Positions 8,367 to 18,827 of a stretch of 29,528 nt of DNA are shown one piece after another; positions within the stretch are counted from its first letter, which is position 1, and the number at the start of each line of letters is the position of its first letter. The notes under the pieces were generated by a model. It was given only the letters and a program-made list of their open reading frames with translations, ran no database searches and was not told the origin of the DNA. The DNA is from Saccoglossus kowalevskii (lineage: Eukaryota > Hemichordata > Enteropneusta > Harrimaniidae): NCBI RefSeq assembly GCF_000003605.2, contig NW_003139905.1, positions 1-29,528 on the forward strand, written 5' to 3'. Position numbers and translations under genes: made by a program.

Positions 8367-8590
8367 CGTTGACGTATGAAGGTGTTTCCTATTTATCGGG
8401 AACACATAAGTAAGGCATATAATCGATTACTTGTGACGTGACGTGACATGAACTGAATGTCGTGAATTATATATATTCTCTTGTAATCAAGCCAACATAT
8501 ACGAGAGGCCAATTTATATCATTTAATTAAATTGTCTATGAGAATGTTGTACAAGCTGCAATGTTCAACTGACCAGGAATCTAAAACAGT

Positions 8591-8662
8591 GTCTCACACC
8601 GGGAAATGAACCCCGGCCATGGCGGTGAGAGCGCCAAATCCTAACCACTAGATCATATGGGA
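8591..8662 (-). tRNA. tRNA-Glu(CTC), degenerate with altered 3' end
   Basis: Lineage marks C3-A70, A58U and G10A, plus C50G opposing G64. Two bases are missing at the 3' boundary, so the discriminator position reads C instead of A. Confidence 0.6.
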
Positions 8663-8881
8663 CGTTGACGTATGAAGGCGTTTCCTATTTATCGGGAACA
8701 CATAAGTAAGGCATATAATCTGATACTTGTGACGTGACATGAACTGAATGTCGAGGATAATATATTCTCTTGTACTCAAGCCAACAAATACGAGAGGCCA
8801 ATTTATATCTTTTAATTAAATTGTCTATGAGAATGTTGTACAAGCTGCGATGTTCAACTGACCAGGAATATAAAACTGGTG

Positions 8882-8953
8882 TTCTCACACCGGGAAATGA
8901 ACCCGGGCCATGGCGGTGAGAGCGCCAAATCCTACCCACTAGATCATATGGGA
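8882..8953 (-). tRNA. tRNA-Glu(CTC), degenerate lineage
   Basis: C3-A70, A58U and G10A, with U20G in the D loop. Confidence 0.68.
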
Positions 8954-9172
8954 CGTTGACGTATGAAGGCGTTTCCTATTTATCGGGAACACATAAGTAA
9001 GGCATATAATCTGATACTTGTGACGTGACATGAACTGAATGTCGAGTATTATATATTCTCTTGTAATCAAGCCAACAAATACGAGAGGCCAATTTATATC
9101 TTTTAATTAAATTGTCTATGAGAATGTTGTACAAGCTGCGATGTTCAACTGACCAGGAATATAAAACTGGTG

Positions 9173-9244
9173 TTTTCACACCGGGAAACGAACCCGGGCC
9201 ATGGCGGTGAGAGCGCCAAATCCTAACCACTAGATCATATGGGA
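9173..9244 (-). tRNA. tRNA-Glu(CTC), degenerate
   Basis: C2-A71 and C3-A70 mispairs; T loop TTCGTTT (A57G, A58U); G10A. The anticodon loop keeps U33. Confidence 0.6.
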
Positions 9245-9470
9245 CGTTGACGTATGTAGGCGTTTCCTATTTATCGGGAACACATAAGTAAGGCATATAA
9301 TCGTATATTTGTGACGTGACGTGACATGAACTGAATGTCGTGAATTATATATATTCTCTTGTAATCAAGCCAACAAATACGAGAGGCCAATTTATATCTT
9401 TTAATTAAATTGTCTATGAGAATTTTGTACAAGCTGCGATGTTCAACTGACCAGGAATCTAAAACTGGTG

Positions 9471-9542
9471 TTCCCACACCGGGAATTGAACCCGGGCCTT
9501 CGCGGTGAAAGCGCCGAATCCTAACCACTAGACCATATGGGA
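9471..9542 (-). tRNA. tRNA-Glu(TTC), weakened anticodon stem
   Basis: C27-A43 and G28-G42 mispairs leave three anticodon-stem pairs. Acceptor and T arms and both boxes are canonical. Confidence 0.7.
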
Positions 9543-9761
9543 CGTTGACGTATGAAGGCGTTTCCTATTTATCGGGAACACATAAGTAAGGCATATAATC
9601 TGATACTTGTGACGTGACATGAACTGAATGTCGAGTATTATATATTCTCTTGTAATCAAGCCAACAAATACGAGAGGCCAATTTATATCTTTTAATTAAA
9701 TTGTCTATGAGAATGTTGTACAAGCTGCGATGTTCAACTGACCAGGAATATAAAACAGGTG

Positions 9762-9782
9762 TTCCCACACCGGGAACTGAAC
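9762..9782 (-). pseudogene. tRNA-Glu 3'-end remnant (deletion unit 4)
   Basis: Shared junction. The next locus on the plus-strand axis is a U33A copy, a linked pair that recurs five times. Confidence 0.85.
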
Positions 9783-9970
9783 ATATAATCGGATATTAAG
9801 GCATATAATCTGATACTTGTGACGTGACATGAACTGAATGTCGAGTATTATATATTCTCTTCTGATGAGCCAACAAATACGAGAGGCCAATTTATATCTT
9901 TTAATTAAATTGTCTATGAGAATTTTGTACAAGCTGCGATGTTCAACTGACCAGGAATATAAAACTGGTG

Positions 9971-10042
9971 TTTTCACACCGGGAAATGAACCCGGGCCAT
10001 GGCGGTGAGTGCGCCAAATCCTAACCACTAGATCATATGGGA
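9971..10042 (-). pseudogene. tRNA-Glu(CTC) pseudogene, U33A lineage
   Basis: U33A, C2-A71, C3-A70, A58U and G10A, identical in type to 1740-1811. Confidence 0.7.
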
Positions 10043-10268
10043 CGTTGACGTATGAAGGCGTTTCCTATTTATCGGGAACACATAAGTAAGGCATATAATC
10101 GTATACTTGTGACGTGACGTGACATGAACTGAATGTCGTGAATTATATATATTCTCTTGTAATCAAGCCAACAAATACGAGAGGCCAATTTATATCTTTT
10201 AATTAAATTGTCTATGAGAATTTTGTACAAGCTGCGATGTTCAACTGACCAGGAATCTAAAACAGGTG

Positions 10269-10340
10269 TTCCCACACCGGGAATTGAACCCGGGCCTTGG
10301 CGGTGAAAGCGCCAAATCCTAACCACTAGACCATATGGGA
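10269..10340 (-). tRNA. tRNA-Glu(TTC), intact
   Basis: No mispair; all promoter and fold positions match the TTC reference. It is a TTC member of the 589-bp dimer. Confidence 0.94.
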
Positions 10341-10559
10341 CATTGACGTATGAAGGCGTTTCCTATTTATCGGGAACACATAAGTAAGGCATATAATCTG
10401 ATACTTGTGACGTGACATGAACTGAATGTCGAGTATTATATATTCTCTTGTAATCAAGCCAACAAATACGAGAGGCCAATTTATATCTTTTAATTAAATT
10501 GTCTATGAGAATGTTGTACAAGCTGCGATGTTCAACTGACCAGGAATATAAAACTGGTG
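10341..10559. repeat. Spacer class B (219 bp; 291-bp unit), representative
   Basis: On the plus strand it carries two GTGAC steps and GAGTATTATATA. It mostly lies 5' of TTC copies in the regular block. It contains the TATA-like element near the upstream end of the tRNA and a T/A-rich palindrome TTTAATTAAA. I see no ORF or RNA gene of its own in it. Confidence 0.85.
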
Positions 10560-10631
10560 TTCTCACACCGGGAAATGAACCCGGGCCATGGCGGTGAGAG
10601 CGCCAAATCCTAACCACTAGATCATATGGGA
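10560..10631 (-). tRNA. tRNA-Glu(CTC), degenerate lineage
   Basis: Typical CTC partner of the dimer: C3-A70, A58U, G10A. Confidence 0.73.
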
Positions 10632-10857
10632 CGTTGACGTATGAAGGCGTTTCCTATTTATCGGGAACACATAAGTAAGGCATATAATCGTATACTTGTG
10701 ACGTGACGTGACATGAACTGAATGTCGTGAATTATATATATTCTCTTGTAATCAAGCCAACAAATACGAGAGGCCAATTTATATCTTTTAATTAAATTGT
10801 CTATGAGAATTTTGTACAAGCTGCGATGTTCAACTGACCAGGAATCTAAAACAGGTG
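10632..10857. repeat. Spacer class A (226 bp; 298-bp unit), representative
   Basis: Homologous to class B but with three GTGAC steps (10698-10712) and GTGAATTATATATA, i.e. 5 + 2 bp longer. It mostly lies 5' of degenerate CTC copies. The palindrome TTTAATTAAA is at 10787-10796. Nothing else recognisable. Confidence 0.85.
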
Positions 10858-10929
10858 TTCCCACACCGGGAATTTAACGCAGGCCTTGGCGGTGAAAGCG
10901 CCAAATCCTAACCACTAGACCATATGGGA
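10858..10929 (-). tRNA. tRNA-Glu(TTC), damaged T arm
   Basis: C56A in the T loop, G52C opposing C62, and a U50-G64 wobble. Acceptor and anticodon arms are canonical. The related copy at 17667 shares C56A and U50. Confidence 0.7.
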
Positions 10930-11148
10930 CGTTGACGTATGAAGGCGTTTCCTATTTATTGGGAACACATAAGTAAGGCATATAATCTGATACTTGTGAC
11001 GTGACATGAACTGAATGTCGAGTATTATATATTCTCTTGTAATCAAGCCAACAAATACGAGAGGCTAATTTATATCTTTTAATTAAATTGTCTATGAGAA
11101 TGTTGTACAAGCTGCGATGTTCAACTGACCAGGAATATAAAACTGGTG

Positions 11149-11220
11149 TTCTCACACCGGGAAATGAACCCGGGCCAAGGCGGTGAGAGCGCCAAATCCT
11201 AACCACTAGATCATATGGGA
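11149..11220 (-). tRNA. tRNA-Glu(CTC), degenerate lineage
   Basis: C3-A70, A58U and G10A, plus a U27-U43 mispair. Confidence 0.66.
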
Positions 11221-11446
11221 CTTTGACGTATGAAGGCGTTTCCTATTTATCGGGAACACATAAGTAAGGCATATAATCGTATACTTGTGACGTGACGTGA
11301 CATGAACTGAATGTCGTGAATTATATATATTCTCTTGTAATCAAGCCAACAAATACGAGAGGCCAATTTATATCTTTTAATTAAATTGTCTATGAGAATT
11401 TTGTACAAGCTGCGATGTTCAACTGACCAGGAATCTAAAACAGGTG

Positions 11447-11518
11447 TTCCCACACCGGGAATTGAACCCGGGCCTTGGCGGTGAAAGCGCCAAATCCTAA
11501 CCACTAGACCATATGGGA
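11447..11518 (-). tRNA. tRNA-Glu(TTC), intact
   Basis: Same as the TTC reference in all stems and loops. Confidence 0.94.
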
Positions 11519-11737
11519 CGTTGACGTATGAAGGCGTTTCCTATTTATCGGGAACACATAAGTAAGGCATATAATCTGATACTTGTGACGTGACATGAAC
11601 TGAATGTCGAGTATTATATATTCTCTTGTAATCAAGCCAACAAATAAGAGAGGCCAATTTATATCTTTTAATTAAATTGTCTATGAGAATGTTGTACAAG
11701 CTGCGATGTTCAACTGACCAGGAATATAAAACAGGTG

Positions 11738-11758
11738 TTCCCACACCGGGAACTGAAC
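11738..11758 (-). pseudogene. tRNA-Glu 3'-end remnant (deletion unit 5)
   Basis: Shared junction; 1,976 bp from the previous remnant, seven loci apart. Confidence 0.85.
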
Positions 11759-11946
11759 ATATAATCGGATATTAAGGCATATAATCGGATACTTGTGACG
11801 TGACATGAACTGAATGTCGAGTATTATATATTCTCTTCTGATGAGCCAACAAATACGAGAGGCCAATTTATATCTTTTAATTAAATTGTCTATGAGAATT
11901 TTGTACAAGCTGCGATGTTCAACTGACCAGGAATATAAAACTGGTG

Positions 11947-12018
11947 TTTTTACACCGGGAAATTAACCCGGGCCATGGCGGTGAGTGCGCCAAATCCTAA
12001 CCACTAGATCATATGGGA
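11947..12018 (-). pseudogene. tRNA-Glu(CTC) pseudogene, U33A lineage
   Basis: U33A with three acceptor mispairs (C2-A71, C3-A70, C4-A69), C56A, A58U and G10A. Same set as 13922-13993. Confidence 0.7.
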
Positions 12019-12245
12019 CGTTGACGTATGAAGGCGTTTCCTATTTATCGGGAACACATAAGTAAGGCATATAATCGTATACTTGTGACGTGACGTGACA
12101 TGAACTGAATGTCGTGAATTATATATATTCTCTTGTAATCAAGCCAACAAATACGAGAGGCCAATTTATATCTTTTAATTAAATTGTCTATGAGAATTTT
12201 GTACAAGCTGCGATGTTCAACTGACCAGGAATCTAAAGCAGGTGT

Positions 12246-12317
12246 TTCCCACACCGAGAATTGAACCCGGGCCATGGCGGTGAAAGCGCCAAATCCTAAC
12301 CACTAGACTATATGGGA
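12246..12317 (-). tRNA. tRNA-Glu(TTC), terminator lost
   Basis: The tRNA body is nearly canonical: G52-U62 wobble, G9A, U44. One extra T lies between the discriminator and the trailer, and the terminator is CTTT in place of TTTT, so the T run is only three long. Read-through into the next spacer is possible. Confidence 0.82.
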
Positions 12318-12536
12318 CGTTGACGTATGAAGGCGTTTCCTATTTATCGGGAACACATAAGTAAGGCATATAATCTGATACTTGTGACGTGACATGAACT
12401 GAATGTCGAGTATTATATATTCTCTTGTAATCAAGCCAACAAATACGAGAGGCCAATTTATATCTTTTAATTAAATTGCCTATGAGAATGTTGTACAAGC
12501 TGCGATGTTCAACTGACCAGGAATATAAAACTGGTG

Positions 12537-12608
12537 TTCTCACACCGGGAAATGAACCCGGGCCATGGCGGTGAGAGCGTCAAATCCTAACCACTAGATC
12601 ATATGGGA
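12537..12608 (-). tRNA. tRNA-Glu(CTC), degenerate lineage
   Basis: C3-A70, A58U and G10A plus an A29-C41 mispair, which is shared with its neighbour at 12835. Confidence 0.66.
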
Positions 12609-12834
12609 CGTTGACGTATGAAGGCGTTTCCTAATTATCGGGAACACATAAGTAAGGCATATAATCGTATACTTGTGACGTGACGTGACATGAACTGAAT
12701 GTCGTGAATTATATGTATTCTCTTGTAATCAAACCAACAAATACGAGAGGCCAATTTATATCTTTTAATTAAATTGTCTATGAGAATTTTGTACAAGCTG
12801 CGATGTTCAACTGACCAGGAATCTAAAACAGGTG

Positions 12835-12906
12835 TTCCCACACCGGGAATTGAACCCGGGCCTTGGCGGTGAAAGCGTCAAATCCTAACCACTAGACCAT
12901 ATGGGA
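12835..12906 (-). tRNA. tRNA-Glu(TTC), one anticodon-stem mispair
   Basis: A29-C41; otherwise canonical. Sharing this rare change with the adjacent CTC copy suggests local conversion between the two types. Confidence 0.8.
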
Positions 12907-13130
12907 CGTTGACGTATGAAGGCGTTTCCTATTTATCGGGAACACATAAGTAAGGCATATAATCTGATACTTGTGACGTGACGTGACATGAACTGAATGT
13001 CGAGTATTATATATTCTCTTGTAATCAAGCCAACAAATACGAGAGGCCAATTTATATCTTTTAATTAAATTGTCTATGAGAATGTTGTACAAGCTGCGAT
13101 GTTCAACTGACCAGGAATATAAAACTGGTG

Positions 13131-13202
13131 TTCTCACACCGGGAAATGAACCCGGGCCATGGCGGTGAGAGCGCCAAATCCTAACCACTAGACCATATGG
13201 GA
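13131..13202 (-). tRNA. tRNA-Glu(CTC), degenerate lineage with G10
   Basis: C3-A70 and A58U, but G10 is kept, so the A box is canonical. Confidence 0.73.
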
Positions 13203-13421
13203 CGTTGACGTATGAAGGCGTTTCCTATTTATCGAGAACACATAAGTAAGGCATATAATCTGATACTTGTGACGTGACATGAACTGAATGTCGAGTATTA
13301 TATATTCTCTTGTAATCAAGCCAACAAATACGAGAGGCCAATTTATATCTTTTAATTAAATTGTCTATGAGAATGTTGTACAAGCTGCGATGTTCAACTG
13401 ACCAGGAATCTAAAACAGGTG

Positions 13422-13493
13422 TTCCCACACCGGGAATTGAACCCGGGCCTTGGCGGTGAAAGCGCCAAATCCTAACCACTAGACCATATGGGA
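13422..13493 (-). tRNA. tRNA-Glu(TTC), intact
   Basis: Same as the TTC reference. Confidence 0.94.
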
Positions 13494-13712
13494 CGTTGAC
13501 GTATGAAGGCGTTTCCTATTTATCGGGAACACATAAGTAAGGCATATAATCTGATACTTGTGACGTGACATGAACTGAATGTCGAGTATTATATATTCTC
13601 TTGTAATCAAGCCAACAAATACGAGAGGCCAATTTATATCTTTTAATTAAATTGTCTATGAGAATGTTGTACAAGCTGCGATGTTCAACTGACCAGGAAT
13701 ATAAAACAGGTG

Positions 13713-13733
13713 TTCCCACACCGGGAACTGAAC
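13713..13733 (-). pseudogene. tRNA-Glu 3'-end remnant (deletion unit 6)
   Basis: Shared junction; 1,975 bp after unit 5, again seven loci apart. Confidence 0.85.
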
Positions 13734-13921
13734 ATATAATCGGATATTAAGGCATATAATCGGATACTTGTGACGTGACATGAACTGAATGTCGAGTATT
13801 ATATATTCTCTTCTGATGAGCCAACAAATACGAGAGGCCAATTTATATCTTTTAATTAAATTGTCTATGAGAATTTTGTACAAGCTGCGATGTTCAACTG
13901 ACCAGGAATATAAAACTGGTG

Positions 13922-13993
13922 TTTTTACACCGGGAAATTAACCCGGGCCATGGCGGTGAGTGCGCCAAATCCTAACCACTAGATCATATGGGA
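13922..13993 (-). pseudogene. tRNA-Glu(CTC) pseudogene, U33A lineage
   Basis: U33A, C2-A71, C3-A70, C4-A69, C56A, A58U and G10A. Confidence 0.7.
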
Positions 13994-14218
13994 CGTTGAC
14001 GTATGAAGGCGTTTCCTATTTATCGGGAACACATAAGTAAGGCATATAATCGTATACTTGTGACGTGACGTGACATGAACTGAATGTCGTGAATTATATA
14101 TATTCTCTTGTAATCAAGCCAACAAATACGAGAGGCCAATTTATATCTTTTAATTAAATTGTCTATGAGAATTTTGTACAAGCTGCGATGTCAACTGACC
14201 AGGAATATAAAACTGGTG

Positions 14219-14290
14219 TTCTCACACCGGGAAATGAACCCGGGCCATTGCGGTGAGAGCGCCAAATCCTAACCACTAGACCATATGGGA
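14219..14290 (-). tRNA. tRNA-Glu(CTC), degenerate lineage
   Basis: C3-A70, A58U and a G28-A42 mispair; G10 is kept. The 3' flank lacks one T (plus strand GATGTCAACTG). Confidence 0.65.
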
Positions 14291-14509
14291 CGTTGACGTA
14301 TGAAGGCGTTTCCTATTTATCGGGAACACATAAGTAAGGCATATAATCTGATACTTGTGACGTGACATGAACTGAATGTCGAGGATAATATATTCTCTTG
14401 TACTCAAGCCAACAAATACGAGAGGCCAATTTATATCTTTTAATTAAATTGTCTATGAGAATGTTGTACAAGCTGCGATGTTCAACTGACCAGGAATATA
14501 AAACTGGTG

Positions 14510-14581
14510 TTTTCACACCGGGAAATGAACCCGGGCCATGGCGGTGAGAGCGCCAAATCCTAACCACTAGACAATATGGGA
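14510..14581 (-). tRNA. tRNA-Glu(CTC), degenerate
   Basis: C2-A71 and C3-A70, A58U and G9U; G10 and U33 are kept. Confidence 0.62.
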
Positions 14582-14805
14582 CGTTGACGTATGAAGGCGT
14601 TTCCTATTTATCGGGAACACATAAGTAAGGCATATAATCTGATACTTGTGACGTGACGTGACATGAACTGAATGTCGAGTATTATATATTCTCTTGTAAT
14701 CAAGCCAACAAATACGAGAGGCCAATTTATATCTTTTAATTAAATTGTCTATGAGAATGTTGTACAAGCTGCGATGTTCAACTGACCAGGAATATAAAAC
14801 TGGTG

Positions 14806-14877
14806 TTCTCACACCGGGAAATGAACCCGGGCCATGGCGGTGAGAGCGCCAAATCCTAACCACTAGATCATATGGGA
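14806..14877 (-). tRNA. tRNA-Glu(CTC), degenerate lineage
   Basis: Lineage marks only: C3-A70, A58U, G10A. Confidence 0.73.
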
Positions 14878-15096
14878 CGTTGACGTATGAAGGCGTTTCC
14901 TATTTATCGGGAACACATAAGTAAGGCATATAATCTGATACTTGTGACGTGACATGAACTGAATGGCGAGTATTATATATTCTCTTGTAATCAAGCCAAC
15001 AAATACGAGAGGCCAATTTATATCTTTTAATTAAATTGTCTATGAGAATGTTGTACAAGCTGCGATGTTCAACTGACCAGGAATATAAAACAGGTG

Positions 15097-15117
15097 TTCC
15101 CACACCGGGAACTGAAC
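15097..15117 (-). pseudogene. tRNA-Glu 3'-end remnant (deletion unit 7)
   Basis: Shared junction; 1,384 bp after unit 6, about one 589-bp dimer fewer than the usual 1,975. Confidence 0.85.
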
Positions 15118-15305
15118 ATATAATCGGATATTAAGGCATATAATCGGATACTTGTGACGTGACATGAACTGAATGTCGAGTATTATATATTCTCTTCTGA
15201 TGAGCCAACAAAAACGAGAGGCCAATTTATATCTTTTAATTAAATTGTCTATGAGAATTTTGTACAAGCTGCGATGTTCAACTGACCAGGAATATAAAAC
15301 TGGTG

Positions 15306-15377
15306 TTTTCACACCGGGAAATGAACCCGGGCCATGGCGGTGAGTGCGCCAAATCCTAACCACTAGATCATATGGGA
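15306..15377 (-). pseudogene. tRNA-Glu(CTC) pseudogene, U33A lineage
   Basis: U33A, C2-A71, C3-A70, A58U and G10A. Confidence 0.7.
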
Positions 15378-15603
15378 CGTTGACGTATGAAGGCGTTTCC
15401 TATTTATCGGGAACACATAAGTAAGGCATATAATCGTATACTTGTGACGTGACGTGACATGAACTGAATGTCGTGAATTATATATATTCTCTTGTAATCA
15501 AGCCAACAAATACGAGAGGCCAATATATATCTTTTAATTAAATTGTCTATGAGAATTTTGTACAAGCTGCGATGTTCAACTGAGCAGGAATCTAAAACAG
15601 GTG

Positions 15604-15675
15604 TTCCCACAACGGGAATTGAACCCGGGCATTGGCGGTGAAAGCGCCAAATCCTAACCACTAGACCATATGGGA
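15604..15675 (-). tRNA. tRNA-Glu(TTC), one T-stem mispair
   Basis: C49-U65 at the outer T-stem pair; one variable-loop base is changed. Remaining arms are canonical. Shares U65 with 19054-19125. Confidence 0.82.
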
Positions 15676-15894
15676 CGTTGAAGAATGAAGGCGTTTCCTA
15701 TTTAACGGGAACACATAAGTAAGGCATATAATCTGATACTTGTGACGTGACATGAACTGAATGTCGAGTATTATATATTCTCTTGTAATCAAGCCAACAA
15801 ATACGAGAGGCCAATTTATATCTTTTAATTAAATTGTCTATGAGAATGTTGTACAAGCTGCGATGTTCAACTGACCAGGAATATAAAACTGGTG

Positions 15895-15966
15895 TTCCCA
15901 CACCGGGAATTGAACCCGGGCCTTGGCGTTGAAAGCGCCAAATCCTAACCACTAGACCATATGGGA
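15895..15966 (-). tRNA. tRNA-Glu(TTC), near intact (A38)
   Basis: Only C38A in the anticodon loop differs. The upstream TATA-like octamer of this unit's neighbour near 15703 is altered. Confidence 0.88.
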
Positions 15967-16190
15967 CGTTGACGTATGAAGGCGTTTCCTATTTATCGGG
16001 AACACATAAGTAAGGCATATAATCTGATACTTGTGACGTGACGTGACATGAACTGAATGTCGAGTATTATATATTCTCTTGTAATCAAGCCAACAAATAC
16101 GAGAGGCCAATTTATATCTTTTAATTAAATTGTCTATGAGAATTTTGTACAAGCTGCGATGTTCAACTGACCAGGAATATAAAACTGGTG

Positions 16191-16262
16191 TTCTCACACC
16201 GGGAAATGAACCCGGGCCATGGCGGTGAGAGCGCCAAATCCTAACCACTAGATCATATGGGA
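16191..16262 (-). tRNA. tRNA-Glu(CTC), degenerate lineage
   Basis: C3-A70, A58U, G10A. It starts the longest clean run of CTC/TTC alternation (to 18327). Confidence 0.73.
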
Positions 16263-16488
16263 CGTTGACGTATGAAGGCGTTTCCTATTTATCGGGAACA
16301 CATAAGTAAGGCATATAATCGTATACTTGTGACGTGACGTGACATGAACTGAATGTCGTGAATTATATATATTCTCTTGTAATCAAGCCAACAAATACGA
16401 GAGGCCAATTTATATCTTTTAATTAAATTGTCTATGAGAATTTTGTACAAGCTGCGATGTTCAACTGACCAGGAATCTAAAACAGGTG

Positions 16489-16560
16489 TTCCCACACCGG
16501 GAATTGAACCCGGGCCTTGGCGGTGAAAGCGCCAAATCCTAACCACTAGATCATATGGGA
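16489..16560 (-). tRNA. tRNA-Glu(TTC), intact stems (A10)
   Basis: All stems pair. G10 is A, so the A box is off consensus although A10-U25 pairs. Confidence 0.9.
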
Positions 16561-16779
16561 CATTGACGTATGAAGGCGTTTCCTATTTATCGGGAACACA
16601 TAAGTAAGGCATATAATCTGATACTTGTGACGTGACATGAACTGAATGTCGAGTATTATATATTCTCTTGTAATCAAGCCAACAAATACGAGAGGCCAAT
16701 TTATATCTTTTAATTAAATTGTCTATGAGAATGTTGTACAAGCTGCGATGTTCAACTGACCAGGAATATAAAACTGGTG

Positions 16780-16851
16780 TTCTCACACCGGGAAATGAAC
16801 CCGGGCCATGGCGGTGAGAGCGCCAAATCCTAACCACTAGATCATATGGGA
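16780..16851 (-). tRNA. tRNA-Glu(CTC), degenerate lineage
   Basis: C3-A70, A58U, G10A. Its 5' flank reads ACTTTGACG on the plus strand, as at 11220 and 18029. Confidence 0.73.
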
Positions 16852-17077
16852 CTTTGACGTATGAAGGCGTTTCCTATTTATCGGGAACACATAAGTAAGG
16901 CATATAATCGTATACTTGTGACGTGACGTGACATGAACTGAATGTCGTGAATTATATATATTCTCTTGTAATCAAGCCAACAAATACGAGAGGCCAATTT
17001 ATATCTTTTAATTAAATTGTCTATGAGAATTTTGTACAAGCTGCGATGTTCAACTGACCAGGAATCTAAAACAGGTG

Positions 17078-17149
17078 TTCCCACACCGGGAATTGAACTC
17101 GAGCCTTGGCGGTGAAAGCGCCAAATCCTAACCACTAGACCATATGGGA
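17078..17149 (-). tRNA. tRNA-Glu(TTC), one T-stem mispair
   Basis: A52-C62 mispair and U49-G65 wobble; other arms are canonical. Confidence 0.82.
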
Positions 17150-17368
17150 CGTTGACGTATGAAGGCGTTTCCTATTTATCGGGAACACATAAGTAAGGCA
17201 TATAATCTGATACTTGTGACGTGACATGAACTGAATGTCGAGTATTATATATTCTCTTGTAATCAAGCCAACAAATACGAGAGGCCAATTTATATCTTTT
17301 AATTAAATTGTCTATGAGAATGTTGTACAAGCTGCGATGTTCAACTGACCAGGAATATAAAACTGGTG

Positions 17369-17440
17369 TTCTCACACCGGGAAATGAACCCGGGCCATGG
17401 CGGTGAGAGCGCCAAATCCTAACCACTAGATCATATGGGA
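17369..17440 (-). tRNA. tRNA-Glu(CTC), degenerate lineage
   Basis: C3-A70, A58U, G10A. Confidence 0.73.
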
Positions 17441-17666
17441 CGATGACGTATGAAGGCGTTTCCTATTTATCGGGAACACATAAGTAAGGCATATAATCGT
17501 ATACTTGTGACGTGACGTGACATGAACTGAATGTCGTGAATTATATATATTCTCTTGTAATCAAGCCAACAAATACGAGAGGCCAATTTATATCTTTTAA
17601 TTAAATTGTCTATGAGAATTTTGTACAAGCTGCGATGTTCAACTGACCAGGAATCTAAAACAGGTG

Positions 17667-17738
17667 TTCCCACACCGGGAATTTAACCCAGGCCTTGGCG
17701 GTGAAAGCGCCAAATCCTAACCACTAGACCATATGGGA
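17667..17738 (-). tRNA. tRNA-Glu(TTC), C56A
   Basis: T loop TTAAATT and a U50-G64 wobble. It is the duplicate of 10858-10929 without that copy's extra G52C. Confidence 0.75.
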
Positions 17739-17957
17739 CGTTGACGTATGAAGGCGTTTCCTATTTATTGGGAACACATAAGTAAGGCATATAATCTGAT
17801 ACTTGTGACGTGACATGAACTGAATGTCGAGTATTATATATTCTCTTGTAATCAAGCCAACAAATACGAGAGGCTAATTTATATCTTTTAATTAAATTGT
17901 CTATGAGAATGTTGTACAAGCTGCGATGTTCAACTGACCAGGAATATAAAACTGGTG

Positions 17958-18029
17958 TTCTCACACCGGGAAATGAACCCGGGCCATGGCGGTGAGAGCG
18001 CCAAATCCTAACCACTAGATCATATGGGA
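17958..18029 (-). tRNA. tRNA-Glu(CTC), degenerate lineage
   Basis: C3-A70, A58U, G10A. It lacks the U43 seen in its duplicate at 11149. Confidence 0.73.
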
Positions 18030-18255
18030 CTTTGACGTATGAAGGCGTTTCCTATTTATCGGGAACACATAAGTAAGGCATATAATCGTATACTTGTGAC
18101 GTGACGTGACATGAACTGAATGTCGTGAATTATATATATTCTCTTGTAATCAAGCCAACAAATACGAGAGGCCAATTTATATCTTTTAATTAAATTGTCT
18201 ATGAGAATTTTGTACAAGCTGCGATGTTCAACTGACCAGGAATCTAAAACAGGTG

Positions 18256-18327
18256 TTCCCACACCGGGAATTGAACCCAGGCCTTGGCGGTGAAAGCGCC
18301 AAATCCTAACCACTAGACCATATGGGA
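18256..18327 (-). tRNA. tRNA-Glu(TTC), near intact
   Basis: Only a U50-G64 wobble separates it from the TTC reference. Confidence 0.92.
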
Positions 18328-18546
18328 CGTTGACGTATGAAGGCGTTTCCTATTTATCGGGAACACATAAGTAAGGCATATAATCTGATACTTGTGACGT
18401 GACATGAACTGAATGTCGAGTATTATATATTCTCTTGTAATCAAGCCAACAAATACGAGAGGCCAATTTATATCTTTTAATTAAATTGTCTATGAGAATG
18501 TTGTACAAGCTGCGATGTTCAACTGACCAGGAATATAAAACAGGTG

Positions 18547-18567
18547 TTCCCACACCGGGAACTGAAC
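18547..18567 (-). pseudogene. tRNA-Glu 3'-end remnant (deletion unit 8)
   Basis: Shared junction; lies exactly 6,809 bp from unit 5, inside the large duplicated block. Confidence 0.85.
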
Positions 18568-18755
18568 ATATAATCGGATATTAAGGCATATAATCGGATA
18601 CTTGTGACGTGACATGAACTGAATGTCGAGTATTATATATTCTCTTCTGATGAGCCAACAAATACGAGAGGCCAATTTATATCTTTTAATTAAATTGTCT
18701 ATGAGAATTTTGTACAAGCAGCGATGTTCAACTGACCAGGAATATAAAACTGGTG

Positions 18756-18827
18756 TTTTCACGCCGGGAAATGAACCCGGGCCATGGCGGTGAGTGCGCC
18801 AAATCCTAACCACTAGATCATATGGGA
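18756..18827 (-). pseudogene. tRNA-Glu(CTC) pseudogene, U33A lineage
   Basis: U33A, C2-A71, C3-A70, A7-C66, A58U and G10A. Confidence 0.7.

Larger units (their letters stand above)
7420..8529. repeat. Segmental duplication D2, copy 2
   Basis: Second copy of D2; it diverges from copy 1 after about 8530, where a different tRNA follows. Confidence 0.82.
10270..12250. repeat. Segmental duplication D1, copy 1
   Basis: Matches 17079-19059 at a fixed 6,809-bp offset. Shared private marks include CTATTTATTGGG (10960), GAGGCTAAT (11066), the C56A tRNA (10858) and the remnant at 11738. Limits approximate. Confidence 0.8.

Noticed and set aside
10698-10712. GTGAC triple step as a CRE-like (TGACGT) transcription-factor site
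   Set aside because: TGACGTGA resembles a CRE half-site, but the step count varies 2-3 between units and it lies mid-spacer; a short tandem slip explains it as well.
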